64,000 nucleotides of DNA from Adiantum capillus-veneris (GCA_014529385.2 CM043959.1:65799253-65863252); one strand, 5' to 3'. Positions 10,676-21,341 are shown, counted from the first letter of the stretch. The notes: generated by a model not told the origin, from the sequence alone. A program made the numbers and translations.

Positions 10676-10911
10676 AGAGAGAGAGAGAGAGAGAGCTTCG
10701 ACACAAAAAGCAACGCTATATATTACTATTTTCAAAGCCTTACAATATGTATAGATCTCTTTAGGCTCACGTTAGCCTTACAATATATATAGATCTCTTT
10801 AGGCTCACATTAGCCATGCAAACTCCACATATGGACTGGCTCATAACTGAGTTTATCTGCATGCCATAACGGTATGTTCCCACGGGCTATATCGGGCTTG
10901 AAAACCCAACA
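10676..10911 (-). repeat. LTR-D, right copy, outer piece
   Basis: Starting in a short GA tract, it repeats 2386-2562 (CTTCGACACAAAAAGC ... GAAAACCCAACA). Relative to the left LTR it has an extra tandem copy of about 46 bp (ACAATATATATAGATCTC, near 10742-10808). Confidence 0.87.
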
Positions 10912-12060
10912 CTATGTGCATGTTGATGAGACTGCCCCAAGAAACGCAATCATTTACATTTCTCAATTTTGAAGAGCTAGACACTAGAGGAATCCAGAAA
11001 TGGAACACAAAAACACTAGCACAAGTGTAAGTGGTATGACGCCACAGGAATCCAAAAACGGAACACAAAAACACTACGCACAAGTGTAAGTGGTATGACG
11101 CCACAAGTAGGACGTAAAAATATTTCAAACAGGTTCCAAAATTTGCAGTCTGCACCAACGAAAATGAAGCTCAAAGTAGCTGCAAAAAAGCAATGCATAC
11201 CGAAAGCGGAGTCAAAGAAGCTTTAAAGGACACATCTCCAAAAGAATCTCTACCCCCATTTTTTACAAAGACTGTCTATTATGACTAGTCTCTAAGATAG
11301 ATGATGTATCCAAGCTAGAATTTTCTTAAGTACCTACCTGAAAAGAGCCAAACATACACAAGTATGTTATGCCTCAAAGGAACCCTAGGCATGAGGGAAT
11401 TTGGGAAGAGTGGAGGCTCAAACTCCTTGCATCAAGGGCGGTGCAGAGACTGATGCTAGACTAAGAGGATAAAACCCACATGCAGCATAAGTGAACGAAT
11501 GCCGCATGTAAAAAGGGGCTCATTTCTCTATGCAACTCATGTAAGTTTTTTACACTTCACTCCATGGTACTCTTGACCTTGCAAAAGACACACATATCAT
11601 CTAGACATCCTCTTTGTGAGCCCAAGTTAATCACAGTGGAACCTAAGTGAGTTGAGGGAGAATCATCCACACTCAGCACCATGTTTGCACTTAAGTTTGA
11701 TTGACCACAGCTTGTGCACCCACCTCCATACCATGGAGAGTTTGGTCCACGACTCCACATTTACGATATTTGCTGGGTCTCATATCTCCGATCTTGTGAA
11801 GGAGTACATAATATAGAAGAGTGCCTCCACTACCACGAAAGCGGAAGAAGGGGGCGGGGCCGGGGGGGGGGGGGGGGGGGAGGGCGGGCGCGGTGTAATC
11901 TGTTTTAACTCTGCTCCAACTATGTTGTAACTTGTTAGGAACAGATGATTTTCACCGGATCATGCGGGAGAGCATTGATATCTATGGCCACTTTAGCCTA
12001 CTCCCTGACGAGGCCAATAATCCCGTCATCCATACTGGGACACTTACACTAGTGCTGGTA
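10912..12060. other. Spacer with a tandem repeat and poly-G tract
   Basis: No gene recognised. A roughly 57-bp unit (GGAATCCAGAAATGGAAC... and GGAATCCAAAAACGGAAC...) is repeated twice at about 10989-11104. A G run lies at 11862-11880. If the protease gene continues left on the minus strand, this is intron or 3' flank. Confidence 0.5.
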
Positions 12061-12072
12061 TAACCAGCATAT

Positions 12073-12250
12073 TTAAGAGCCAGCCCTCTCTAGCATGGCT
12101 AAAGCTTCGTAGGTTCGTGCCAGAAGTTCCCAAGATGCCTGTAACATAGGAAATATGCCAACTGCAGCCCCAGAGGAACAATAGCTACACAATATGCCCT
12201 TACTACGAAGCAACAAGGCCAACCTTTTACATTTGAAAGGGAATTAAAAT
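12073..12250 (-). other. Candidate terminal exon (uncertain)
   Basis: A minus-strand frame stays open for about 57 codons and ends in TAA at 12073-12075, with several AG acceptor sites inside (before 12201, 12178 and 12138). It would encode a C-terminus ending ELLARTYEALAMLERAGS. Splicing from 12474 to the acceptor just before 12201 would keep it in frame. The residues do not resemble the HxxxN-containing segment expected next in a CPBP protease. It may be an alternative 3' exon or chance. Confidence 0.2.
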
Positions 12251-12473
12251 CTTTCAACTGCAACAGCTAAGTTGAGCATCGTTATGATTAAGGTATTACC
12301 AGTAATAAGTGGAAACCATGCCACTCAGCAATTTTTTGTAAAATACATGAAATACTGTACCCAATGAGTTCTTCCCTTCAGCTTGAGCTGGTGCGACAGA
12401 ACAAATGTTTTGAAAACAGATGTATGGAACATTTGTTTTTTTTTTTGATACCACGAGGAAAATTGGGACCTAC

Positions 12474-12598
12474 CAAATGGCAAAGGCGGTTTTTCTCCCT
12501 CCAGTCAAGTGCAGCACCCCAAACAATAACCCTGTTACGGTAATTCCTTTCCAATCAAGTCCACAAAGAGGTAACAATGCTCCACGGAACAGAAACTC
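12474..12598 (-). CDS. CPBP-family intramembrane protease, exon with EFLFRG and FGVLH motifs
   Basis: Bounded by an acceptor (complement of 12599-12601, CAG) and a donor GTAGGT (complement of 12468-12473). It encodes EFLFRGALLPLCG, then a hydrophobic segment, then LLFGVLHLTGGRKTAFAI. In CPBP (CAAX/Abi) proteases the glutamates of EExxxR and the His of FxxxH bind the catalytic metal or water in a membrane-embedded glutamic protease. The first Glu of the pair comes from the previous exon (SE|EFLFR). In plants this family includes plastid membrane proteins. The exon ends in phase 2. The next exon, which should carry the HxxxN motif, was not found to the left. Confidence 0.88.
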
Positions 12599-12692
12599 CT
12601 GTAGTATCAGAAATTTAAAAAATTCAAGAATGTAATCATCAGTTATAATTCCTCCCAAACTCCGAACAATAACTATTAGCATCATAACATAC

Positions 12693-12755
12693 CTCACTTA
12701 AGCCTGGCATTATGGAAACAATAGGATAGTCAATTGACTGTAGTGGCCCAAGCAC
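12693..12755 (-). CDS. CPBP-family protease, 63-bp exon
   Basis: Exactly 21 codons (VLGPLQSIDYPIVSIMPGLSE), phase 0 at both ends, with acceptor CAG (complement of 12756-12758) and donor GTATG (complement of 12688-12692). The peptide matches the segment that precedes the EExxxR motif in plant CPBP proteases (an xLDY...LPGxSE-type sequence). It is too short to have been detected as an open frame. The introns on either side are about 85 and 94 bp. Confidence 0.85.
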
Positions 12756-12840
12756 CTGAACAGCATTCATTCACATGATGCAATAGAGAAAAACAAAGCC
12801 TACCCTTATTTCTCAAAAACAATTAAATTCTTCACCCTAC

Positions 12841-13071
12841 CTCTTCATTGGCTGTGTCACTAGACTCTAAAAATTCTGGCCATGCTAGGAGGAGTAATTG
12901 ACGACACGATGAGACAACCAGTACCAGACCGCACACCACCAGTAGATGCCAAGATTCTACATCAACTACAAACAAATTAAAAGGATCATCCCCTTCAACA
13001 GCTGCTTTGACACTTAAATTTGCACTGGACAAGGCCATGAAACCCCATAAATCAAAACAAGAAGAAGATTT
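12841..13071 (-). CDS. CPBP-family protease, exon with WHLLVV transmembrane segment
   Basis: It encodes a loop followed by ESWHLLVVCGLVLVVSSCRQ, a likely membrane helix, and LAWPEFLESSDTANEE. This arrangement (SWHL... helix, then SWPxFxxSSxAAN) is typical of plant chloroplast CPBP proteases just before the catalytic region. The donor is GTAGGG (complement of 12835-12840). The acceptor chosen, CCAAG before 13071, keeps phase 0 with the upstream exon and gives 77 codons. The exact 5' boundary is less certain than the 3' one. Confidence 0.82.
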
Positions 13072-13306
13072 CTTGGAGTATTGCAAGACTATAATGGCTT
13101 AACAAATGGAAACTAAAAGTAGTACATCCACAATAATAACCAACAGATAACAGAAAAGAAAGATCTTGAGCCCAGTTTTAAAATGTAACTTTTGTGATAC
13201 GACAGGTCACTAGTTGATTAAACAACCAAATTCAACCTTCAAGAGTTGGAATCTTTTATTTGAAAGTGTATCAACTAGGGTAAATATAGGATTGCCTTTC
13301 GGTTTT

Positions 13307-13566
13307 CATAGAATTGGGATATTTATCAGGATAGCCACAAACACAAACATAGTGGCAGATCAATTCAAACCTCCTGTTAGGATCTGCTAGTCAGTAGCTT
13401 TTCTGAAACCATAGAGAAGCTCTTAAACTTGATAGTTGTGATATTCATAGAGTTGGGATATTTATCAGGATAGCCACAAACTCAAACATAGTAGCAGATC
13501 AATTTAAACCCTGTCAGGATCTGCTAGTCAGTAGCTTTTCTGAAACCATCGAGAAGCTGTTCAACC
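13307..13566. repeat. Tandem duplication, about 139-bp unit
   Basis: CATAGAATTGGGATATTT at 13307 and CATAGAGTTGGGATATTT at 13446 begin two copies that share AGGATAGCCACAAAC, GATCTGCTAGTCAGTAGC and GAAACCAT. A few substitutions and small indels separate them. It lies in intron sequence just upstream of the 12841-13071 exon. Confidence 0.9.
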
Positions 13567-14400
13567 AATAAGTAGGGAAAATTTTTAATCTTAAGCTCAG
13601 TTGTATTGCAATAGATGCCCATAAGAACACACAAAAAAGATGGTTTCCAGAAGTATGATTGCTAGAACGCAAAGTTAGCCATACAGAATATTCATGTAAA
13701 AGGAGAAGACGAGAGTTGATTACACTTCAGTAAAAGCGTACAGTCAGGTACTGACCAGCCGGATTCTGCTGCAAAATGTGTTGCCTACATTTTATGACAA
13801 ATGAAGCAAAATGAGTTTACATTCACGCCTCTCAACTGCGGAAGAAAAAGGTACCGTCATCCATTTGAATTCTAGAGACTTCTAATATACTTTAAGGTTA
13901 AGCTATAGGAAAAACAAACATTTGAAAATCTCAAATTCAAAAATAAAAGCAACATTTTGATGAATCACATTGAATCGTCTATGACAAGCACATCGAATAA
14001 TCCAGAAACTCCTGCAAGCAAAAGTAAGAATTTTTTATGAATATGAAGGTTCAATGTTTTGAACAGTCACAAATGCCATAAATACAGAAGACAACATTGG
14101 TTTAAGAGACACTATAAAGTGTAAAATGTGCCCATGTTGTTAGTGATTACGAGAATATCGTCAAAATCCAGGACACAGACTCACTTGAACCCTCATTGCC
14201 ATCTGAAGGGTGGACCCTGCACCAGTGTCAATGTAATCAACCTGCTTGTTTCAAATGAGTGGCTCTTAGAAATGTGACCAATCGCCTCATTTCGTCTCCT
14301 ACTTAAAACAACCCAAAAGCTGCCAGTTAAAATCTGACACATCACTATCTCTCTGCAGTCAGTACAGCTCACGACTCGCAACACATTTTGCATCCGGATC
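13567..14400. other. Intron sequence, nothing recognised
   Basis: AT-rich, no coding signature, and no repeat shared with other parts of the window was noticed. Confidence 0.5.
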
Positions 14401-14976
14401 TGTGATGGGTCGATAAAGGATTTGGGCCTCTCTCTTTCTTTCATGCTCCACTCTCCCGCGGTCTGGGTGTGATGGCTAATATTGCTACGCCAAAATATCA
14501 AGAATTCTGATGCAAATGAAATGACTGGATGAAAACTTGATTGTGGAATTGTATAATGTAATGCATGCTGCAGAATGTGCTCTCTCGTAATGATGGTCAT
14601 TGCCATGTATGCGTGAAGGCAGTGTCTGCTAAAGAAACAGATTTAAGTCGCATGTGTAACTGCAGGTGATTGCTCTTCCTTTAATAGGGGGTATGTCACA
14701 AAGTAATGATGTAGCCTACCTACTAAAGAGGACTTGTTTTAAGTGCCCGCAAGTGGCCAAACTGACATGGACCAGTTCCCAGCAATGATGGTCATTGGCA
14801 TGTATGCTTGAAGGCAGTGTCTTCTAAAGAATAGGATTGAATTTGTAATCGGGGGCGACTGCTCTCCCTTTAATGGTGGGGTATGTCATATAGTGATGAT
14901 GTGGCCTACCAAATAAAGAGGACCCATTTTAAGCACCCTTAAGTGGCCAAATTGACGAGGAAGGTTGCTGGTTGGA
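14401..14976 (+). repeat. Gypsy 3'-end remnant, tandemly duplicated
   Basis: The text TTTAATAGGGGGTATGTCACAAAG (split as a PPT, then an LTR start at about 14695) parallels the purine tract and LTR start at 44786-44803. A roughly 193-bp unit containing it is present twice, from GATGGTCATTGCCATG (about 14591) and GATGGTCATTGGCATG (about 14784). Upstream, GTGTGATGGCTAAT (about 14467) also occurs at 50558 in another element. An open minus-strand frame across this area (14193-14606) is judged fortuitous. Confidence 0.55.
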
Positions 14977-15180
14977 AGCTCTCGTACTTTCTAGAACTGA
15001 AGGAGGAGGTACCACCTGGGCATCAAAGGGACTAACATGTAATTCAAAAACTGTTGATAACTTTGCAACATCGGAAGATTTTGCTGAGGATGCCGCGAAA
15101 GAGTGTCGCGAAGCTCGTCAAGGAGAAACTACAAGTATTCTGTTGAATGCATGAACACCATGTCTTGGGTTCTTTATGGC
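14977..15180. other. Unassigned segment
   Basis: A short plus-strand open frame (14972-15154) runs through it without recognisable similarity. It abuts the A-family internal sequence that starts at about 15176. Confidence 0.3.
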
Positions 15181-15389
15181 TTATGCCATGTAAGACAGAC
15201 CGGTGAAGACGGGAGTGCACCCAATGCGCGATGAAGTAAGGGTGGGAGTGGCTAATAAGTCCGGGTTGGGGCACGAAGATTCTTCAAATAAAATTCCAAT
15301 AGACTTTGGAAGCGCCGGTTTGCTCTGTCTCCTCTTTGGTGGGACAGGTATGCTTTCAGAAAAGCACACGCCTGAAGCTCTGATACCAC
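15181..15389 (-). mobile_element. Interior start of A-family element A1 with PBS
   Basis: Read on the minus strand, this is the leader after a 5' LTR: TGGTATCAGAGC (complement of 15377-15388) followed by CAGGCGTGTGCTTTTCTG. The same leader follows the PBS at 49289. The rest of the interior is missing to the left, so A1 is truncated. Confidence 0.75.
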
Positions 15390-16108
15390 CATCACGAGGC
15401 GGGCACCACGTGCCAACGAAAAAGAACAGACTGAACAGACTTTTAGCACTTCAACAACAACTGAACTAAAAGAGAGAGAGAGCACACCTGACACAGAGCG
15501 ACAGAATTCCACCCCAGAGAGTACTGCCCCCAAACCTTGGCGCCCTTTTCGCTATTTTTTTATATTACTTGATCTCGGTACAATGCTAGTACTCGCGCTC
15601 AGCACCTTCACCCGGAAGAGTGCTAGAGAATGAGCCCTACGCACATATTTGAAGGCCCTTGGCCTATGAAAAGCATTTTACATGAAAAGCTTCAAACTCA
15701 AAATCATCTGGCCCCAAAAGCACTAGCACTCAAAAAGCTGCCAACGCGCTCGGCGAAAATCCGTACAAGTGCCACATAAGCACAACCAACGTAACACGTG
15801 GAATTCCGTACTTGTTGCCACGCTAGCATAGCCAATGTGAATTGCGAAAATCTATTCGTACAACTACCACGTCATCAGCTCGCCACGCAAGGGATTGTGA
15901 CTCTGCGTGTGTGCGGTTTTGCTTTATTTTAATGCATTTAGGTCCCCTAGGCCCCATTGGACGGGGTCTCATAAGTTGGTGGGAACTCTTCTTAAAAAAT
16001 AGGACACTCTGCAAGACTTTGCAAGTGGGTAAAACTTCTTCTGCTGCTTCTGCTTCTTCACTTGGGGTTTAGGCTTCTCGGCCGGGATTTGCAAGTTGGC
16101 TCCGTTCT
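15390..16108 (-). repeat. A-family LTR (A1), main part
   Basis: It starts beside the PBS (CATCACGAGGCGGGCACC, decayed from TGTCACAAGACGGGCACC) and carries the GGCGCCC...GTATTT box at about 15540, CCTTGGCCTATGAAAAGC, and GTTTAGGCTTCTCGGCCGG. It is interrupted at 16108 by the B solo LTR. The target duplication GTTCT is seen at 16104-16108 and 28083-28087, after which about 12 more bases of A1 follow. Confidence 0.8.
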
Positions 16109-17105
16109 TGTAAGGTGCAGCGGAAATGAATGTTGTTCTTTCACAAGATGAGTTATCCGATCATGCTCAAGGTTCCTTTTACTTACGGAAGGGAGAGCCT
16201 TCCTTTCCTTTAATGAGAGAGTGCAAGTGAACACAAACAAAGTGAATAGACATTGTGCGTGAGGGTGCTGAGACTGAGAGATAGAGAGAGAAGAATATGA
16301 CACCAACAAGTTGTCAAACCCTCCTCCGAAGGCCCTTCTCTTGATGGCGGGTGCTATTGATTACACAAATCTGGTATAAGATGCTGATGCAAGGTATGTT
16401 TTTCTTTCACAAGATGGGTGATCCGATCGTGCTCAAGCTTCCTTTTACTTACAGAAGGAAGAGCCTTCCGTTCCTTTAATGAGAGAGTGCAAGTGATCAC
16501 AAACAAAGTGAATAGACATTGTGCGTGAGGATGCTGAGACTTAGAGTTAGAGAGAGAAGAATACGACACCAACAAGTTGTCAAACCCTCCTCCGAAGGAC
16601 CTCCTCTTGATGGCAAGAGAAGTCTATGCTATTGATTGCACAAATCTGGTACAAGATGCTGATGCAAGGTATGTCTAGGATGGAATCGACGACGAAGATG
16701 AGAACGGCGAGGACGATGACTCTGCTGAAAAACGCTGGTCTTGCTGCTGTTTTACTGCTGAAGAAAACGCTGATTTGCTGCTTTGTAAAACGCTGACTGG
16801 CTGGTCTTCTTAGGCTGAAAAACGCTGATGTCTCCAGGCCTTTGAAACGCTGAATTGGCTGTAGCAAAACGCCGATCTGCAAGTGGAATCCCTGATGCTC
16901 TAGGGCGGAAAACGCCAGGCTGAAGGGGCTGAAAACGCTGGAGTTCCTTTGCTGAAACGCCAGGCTGAAGGGAGGGTGGTTCTTGCTTGAGATGGGGAGA
17001 GAGATGCCTGCTGCAATTGCATTGCATGTTGCACTTCCTCCTCTGCCAGAAAAGCTAGCGCTAGGTTTTCCTTATATATTTGCTTTGTAAGTTTGCCCTA
17101 CCTAG

Positions 17106-20100
17106 TGACGGGAGCAAAGCGAACCCCGAACCCCGAACCCCGACAGCCTCTAAAACACCGGGGACCGAATGGAGCGCATCGAGCCTGTCATGGTAAAGCA
17201 AACAGGGGGCACCACCTAGCTTCAGCGGCTAGGACGCAAACAACACACCACCATAACAAAGTTTTCATCCAAGAGAGATGGATGCTTGGGAGTAATGATG
17301 AAGAGGAAAGGGAATGAGATCAAGTGTGAGAGAGAGAGGGTGAGGGAGGGGGTATAGCGGCTTAGTACTTAGGCACCACAAAAGGATGGCGAATCCGCAC
17401 ACCCTTCACACATACACAAGCTCACTCCAAACACAAGACTAGGTGGCGATTCCGCACACCTCACATGGGCAAAACATTGCAAGAAAACATACTCACAAAA
17501 CCTCAAGTTTTATTTAGAGAATAAGGCGATGAAATGGGGAGCATAGGGTAGGGGAATGAGAAGGGAGAGCGTGGTAGAGCACATGGCGGATAGGTGGGAG
17601 TTGATGGCGAAGACTCGCACGAGGATTATGGCCATCATCCTTCATTTAGTTGCCCTTCATCTTCCATAGCCAAGGGTGTAGAGGTCATGCTCAAGACAAG
17701 CATGGTGATTGCGGTGATGGTGATGGTGATGGTGTGGGTGTGTGTGTGTCACTAGGCACACACAGTGCATAGTGTGTTCTTTGGTGATGTTGTGTGTGTG
17801 TTTTTGTGTGATGGTGACCCCTCTTTATATAGGGGAGGAGGGGAGGGAGAAATTCTAGAATTTAGAAATGAAGAAATCATTATCTACATAGGCCATGTGA
17901 CTGTGGGCCCCACTTGTCTGGCTGTGTGTATATGTGCCAGAACAGCAGTCTCATGAGAGAGAGACTAAGAGAGAGAGATTGGTTGATGAAAAAAAGTGAG
18001 AGGTGACATGGAGAATAAAGTAATTACAAGAGGGGAGAGAGAGGAGTGTGTTCAGAGGTGAATCTATGTGCAGATGTGTGTGAACACAAGAAAAATCAGG
18101 TAACCACCGGGTGGGGATGGCTCTGTGGGCACCTTTTTTAGTGAAACTGAGTGTGTGTGAGTGTGGGGGAGGTTATTTAGCTACAAGACAAAAGACATGG
18201 CGCCCTTTAGAGAGAGAGGGGGGTATTTGGGTCATGGGATATGATAGGAGAGAGAAAGAGAGGGTGGGATATACTATTTTGGAAGATAGGGTAAGTTGCA
18301 TGTGAGTTAGGATGCATTATTGGTGAGTTATAATGCATTATTGGTGAGAGGTGGGGTAGCTTGAGGGGAGAGAGAAAGGAGAAAAGACAAGGGGAAGAGA
18401 GAGGGGGTTGATGAAACCGGCCCGTAGGGCGGTAGGCGTCGGCTTTCACCCGAAATTCTTTACTTTAAACACACACACAGAGCACTTTGCAAAGAGAACC
18501 TGCGACGGGAGTTAACACTTAATCACACACACGGCTCGGAAGCTAGAATGCTCCGAGCAGACGCCGACAACCTGTAGGCCCCAAAATTGCCGCCCCTTTC
18601 GGTATTTCTTTATTCTTTAGGAGGGTAAATTACAAGGTAAGGTCCTGGGAATCCTTCACGTGTATCCACCTAGATACCATTTGATTTGGCCAAATTTCGG
18701 CAACATAACAGCCCCAAAACTTGCGCGAAACCAATTCCCCTGCTGGAACTTGCTTGCACTGTCGTATACCCTCTGATTCCTGTCCAAAAACAGTAAATTC
18801 AGCACGCTGTATTTACTGGTTTTTGCCCTGTTTTGAGCCCCAAACAGTCCCCTAACTGTCCTTTGCCAGTGGGGCACGATTCCCAATGATCCTGGCGTCC
18901 GTATGGCTGAAAAACAGTCAATTTACAGCGCATACACGGCGCTGATTTTGCACCTGTACGGTGAGGTTATGACCCTCACCAGTGCCTGCTTTGGAGCAGC
19001 AGTTAGCTACCCCTGTTCCTGCTCAAGGAGGCTCTTGCCTCAGCACAAAAGCATGAACCCACACAACTGTACATCAGTCAAATGAGTAGCCCTCTTGTGG
19101 GGCATCACATAACTGCACGTAAGGGAGAAAGAGAGCAGTATGTAGCGTGCGGGGCATCACTCCCGTCACCATACTGTGCATAGAGGGCAAGGTAAGCATT
19201 CCATAGCTTCTGTACCTGTTGCAATCCGCCTGTGGCTGAAAATGGCGCCCCCTTTGATGATATGCAGCTCGTTTTTGCCTCCCAGAGTGGCAGAATCGCT
19301 CACAAGCTGACACGTCGCCCAGTTTCCGAGTTTGGGCTTTCCCTGCTAAAAATATCTCAACTGGTGCGTCAGTTGACTTCGCAGCAGAGTACTAAAATGT
19401 TCCCTTGGTCATACCGAAGGTAATGACGCGAACACATTTCACGGCCCAGAATAGCAGTTCCCTAATTTTTAGGAGATGCTTCCGTCGGGCTCCCGCTGGT
19501 CTTCTGACCATCTATCCTCATTGGGACCGCATCCAAAAGTGCAATGTGGCCCAACTGTCGGATACTTTCTGTCGGTGATCCCACCTTGACTTTACGCCTT
19601 AATTGAGTTCACTTTCTAGTATCCACCAACTTGCTAAGTGCGACGGGGGGGACCTGTATGATCTTGCTCTAAGCCTAGACATCCTCTTACTGTACGAATT
19701 CCAGTGCCGACCAACTTCCCGTCTGCGGGTGAAACTACCGTTCACATTGGCCATACAATGTCCGACCATTTGCAACTTCAAAAAGAGGGTCTCAAAAATA
19801 AAACAAAAATCATTGGAAGAAACCAACACCTAAGGTTAGCAATTGCCAACAACTAAGGTTAGCAATTGCCACGTCCTCGTGACAGTTGACCTTTTGAGTG
19901 GAGGAGAGGAAAAGGGACACACGGCGGGGCAACAGTGAAGAAAAAGGAGGCAAGGTGGGGATGGGCTACCCCGCAGGCATGAGGTGGCCTATTTTACCTT
20001 TCTTATATATTTACATAATCATACTTTATTTTTTCTTACTTTTTCCAATGCCTTTTATCACTCCCTCCATAAGAGAGGGTTTTCATAGGGTGGGGACGAG

Positions 20101-20143
20101 AGAAGAGGGGTATGGGAGCTTGGCTTGTGAAAAGCCCCCATCA
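17106..20143 (-). repeat. Tat/Ogre-like LTR, left (3') copy, interrupted
   Basis: Matches 26251-27789 except for the 1.47-kb insertion at 18412-19884 and minor changes. Features shared by both copies are a CGAACCC triplication near the start, a GATGGTGATGGTGATGGTG stretch, a (TG)n tract, and a TTATATAGGGG box (about 17825). Confidence 0.92.
18412..19884 (-). mobile_element. Solo LTR, family C (1473 bp)
   Basis: Absent from the right LTR copy, so its limits are exact. It starts TGAAACCGGCCC, ends CTCGTGACA, and is flanked by GTTGA at 18407-18411 and 19885-19889. TG...CA ends and a 5-bp duplication indicate an LTR. No PBS, PPT or coding region is present. It contains the GCCGCCCCTTTCGGTATT box (about 18588) also seen in A LTRs and the gypsy LTR, in the orientation that makes C a minus-strand LTR. 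A short tandem repeat (AAGGTTAGCAATTGCCA) lies near 19832-19872. Confidence 0.88.
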
Positions 20144-20162
20144 TTAGCCCTCCCCTTTTGGC
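20144..20162 (-). promoter_or_regulatory. Polypurine tract of the Tat/Ogre-like element
   Basis: Read on the minus strand, CCAAAAGGGGAGGGCTAA lies directly before the LTR start TGATGGGGGC. Confidence 0.85.
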
Positions 20163-20171
20163 TAGAGGCAT

Positions 20172-21260
20172 TCATGTCTCTAGCTCATCTGTTTGATCAT
20201 TATCGTCGGAGGTGGCTGATGGTGTGTCCTCATCTGGAATGTCAATTAGTGGAGCCTGGTCAAATCGAAGAAAATAAGGTTTAAGTCGCCAACCATTTAC
20301 CCTGGTTTTATGAAGTTTTCCATCAGCCTCCATAAGCTCGTAGCTTCCATTGGCATACTTTTTCCTGACGATGAAAGGACCTTCCCATCGGAGTAGTAGT
20401 TTCTTATCCTTGCGCGTGTCGAAGCGATTGTCGTAGCGGAGCACCAACATTCCTTTCTTCAATTCTTTTTTCCGGAGATGCTCGTTAAAGCTAAGCCGTC
20501 TATGCTCTGCTTGTGCTGCATAATAATTTATTGCTTCTTCTCTGTCCAGCTGCAGTCTTTCCAAGTTGATGATGTGATCGCTCAAATGCATGTTGGGCTG
20601 TTTAAGCTGGCTTGCCATTACTCTGAGACTTTGTAGTTGCACTTCAATGGGCAAGATTGCTTCCTTACCAAATACTAGACGATACGGTGTGAATCCCAAG
20701 GATGTACGAAATGAAGTTCTGTAGGCCCATAAAGCTAGTAGTAGATACTTATCCCAGTCTCCAGGATGATTGTTTACCTGCTTGGTAATAATTTTAGAAA
20801 CCATTCCATTTACCTTTTCAACTAGGCCATTACATTGAGGGTAATATGGTGAAGAGTGCCTCCTTGTAATGCCCAGTTTCTGCATTAATTCTCCTACCAA
20901 GTCTGCTCTGAAACCTGGCCCTCTATCAGAGATGATCTCTAAAGGTGTGCCAAACCTACAGCATATGTGCTCGTAGATAAATTTAGCTACCTCTACCGCT
21001 GTGATTCTAGTGGTGGCTGTAGCCTCTGCCCATCTAGTCATGTAATCGACCCCCGTGATAATGTAGAATTTTCCTGAGTTGGCCCTAGGTAATGGCCCAA
21101 TGGCATCGATACTCCATTTTTCAAATGGGCCATATGAGAGAATAGGTGTCTGTGGTTCAGGCATAAGTGACCTAGTGCCGGCCTTTTGACACAACTTACA
21201 TGTTTTGCACCAGTGGTGTACATCACGGTTGAGGCTAGGCCATATGAAGCCTGCCTGCAA
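20172..21260 (-). CDS. Integrase domain (Tat/Ogre-like gypsy)
   Basis: A 362-codon open frame. The end of the HHCC zinc domain (HHWCKTCKLCQ) is followed by the DDE catalytic core: Asp in WSIDAIGP, Asp in IISDRGPGF and Glu in NGLVEKVNG. The C-terminal region has LRWEGPFIVRKK...GSYEL, the GPY/F-type module of gypsy integrases, and no chromodomain. It is continuous with the upstream RNase H frame except for one stop at about 21342. All three catalytic residues are present. Confidence 0.92.
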   Translation of the reverse strand: MQAGFIWPSLNRDVHHWCKTCKLCQKAGTRSLMPEPQTPILSYGPFEKWSIDAIGPLPRANSGKFYIITGVDYMTRWAEATATTRITAVEVAKFIYEHICCRFGTPLEIISDRGPGFRADLVGELMQKLGITRRHSSPYYPQCNGLVEKVNGMVSKIITKQVNNHPGDWDKYLLLALWAYRTSFRTSLGFTPYRLVFGKEAILPIEVQLQSLRVMASQLKQPNMHLSDHIINLERLQLDREEAINYYAAQAEHRRLSFNEHLRKKELKKGMLVLRYDNRFDTRKDKKLLLRWEGPFIVRKKYANGSYELMEADGKLHKTRVNGWRLKPYFLRFDQAPLIDIPDEDTPSATSDDNDQTDELET

Positions 21261-21341
21261 GATTTTCCTACTTGTTATGTTTAGGGAAAAGTGACCACCA
21301 CAAACCCCGTCGTGACAGCTAGCAATTACTCCCGTGATTTC

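Larger units (their letters stand above)
2256..10911 (-). mobile_element. LTR retrotransposon family D (non-autonomous), host of two nested insertions
   Basis: Two copies of a roughly 307-bp LTR (2256-2562; and 8318-8391 joined to 10696-10911) flank a short interior. The bases outside are CTATG at 2251-2255 and CTATG at 10912-10916, a perfect 5-bp target-site duplication. The minus orientation follows from a primer-binding site (TGATATCAGAGC, complement of 8304-8315) beside the right LTR and a purine tract (complement of 2563-2574) beside the left LTR. With the nested B1 element and LINE removed, the element is only about 1.8 kb with no gag-pol, so it must have been moved by enzymes from another element, probably a copia type judging by the PBS context. 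The right LTR is slightly rearranged near 10740-10800. Confidence 0.85.

Noticed and set aside
14193-14606. 137-codon minus-strand open frame
   Set aside because: Lies over a plus-oriented gypsy 3' remnant and intron sequence; no domain and no splice logic.
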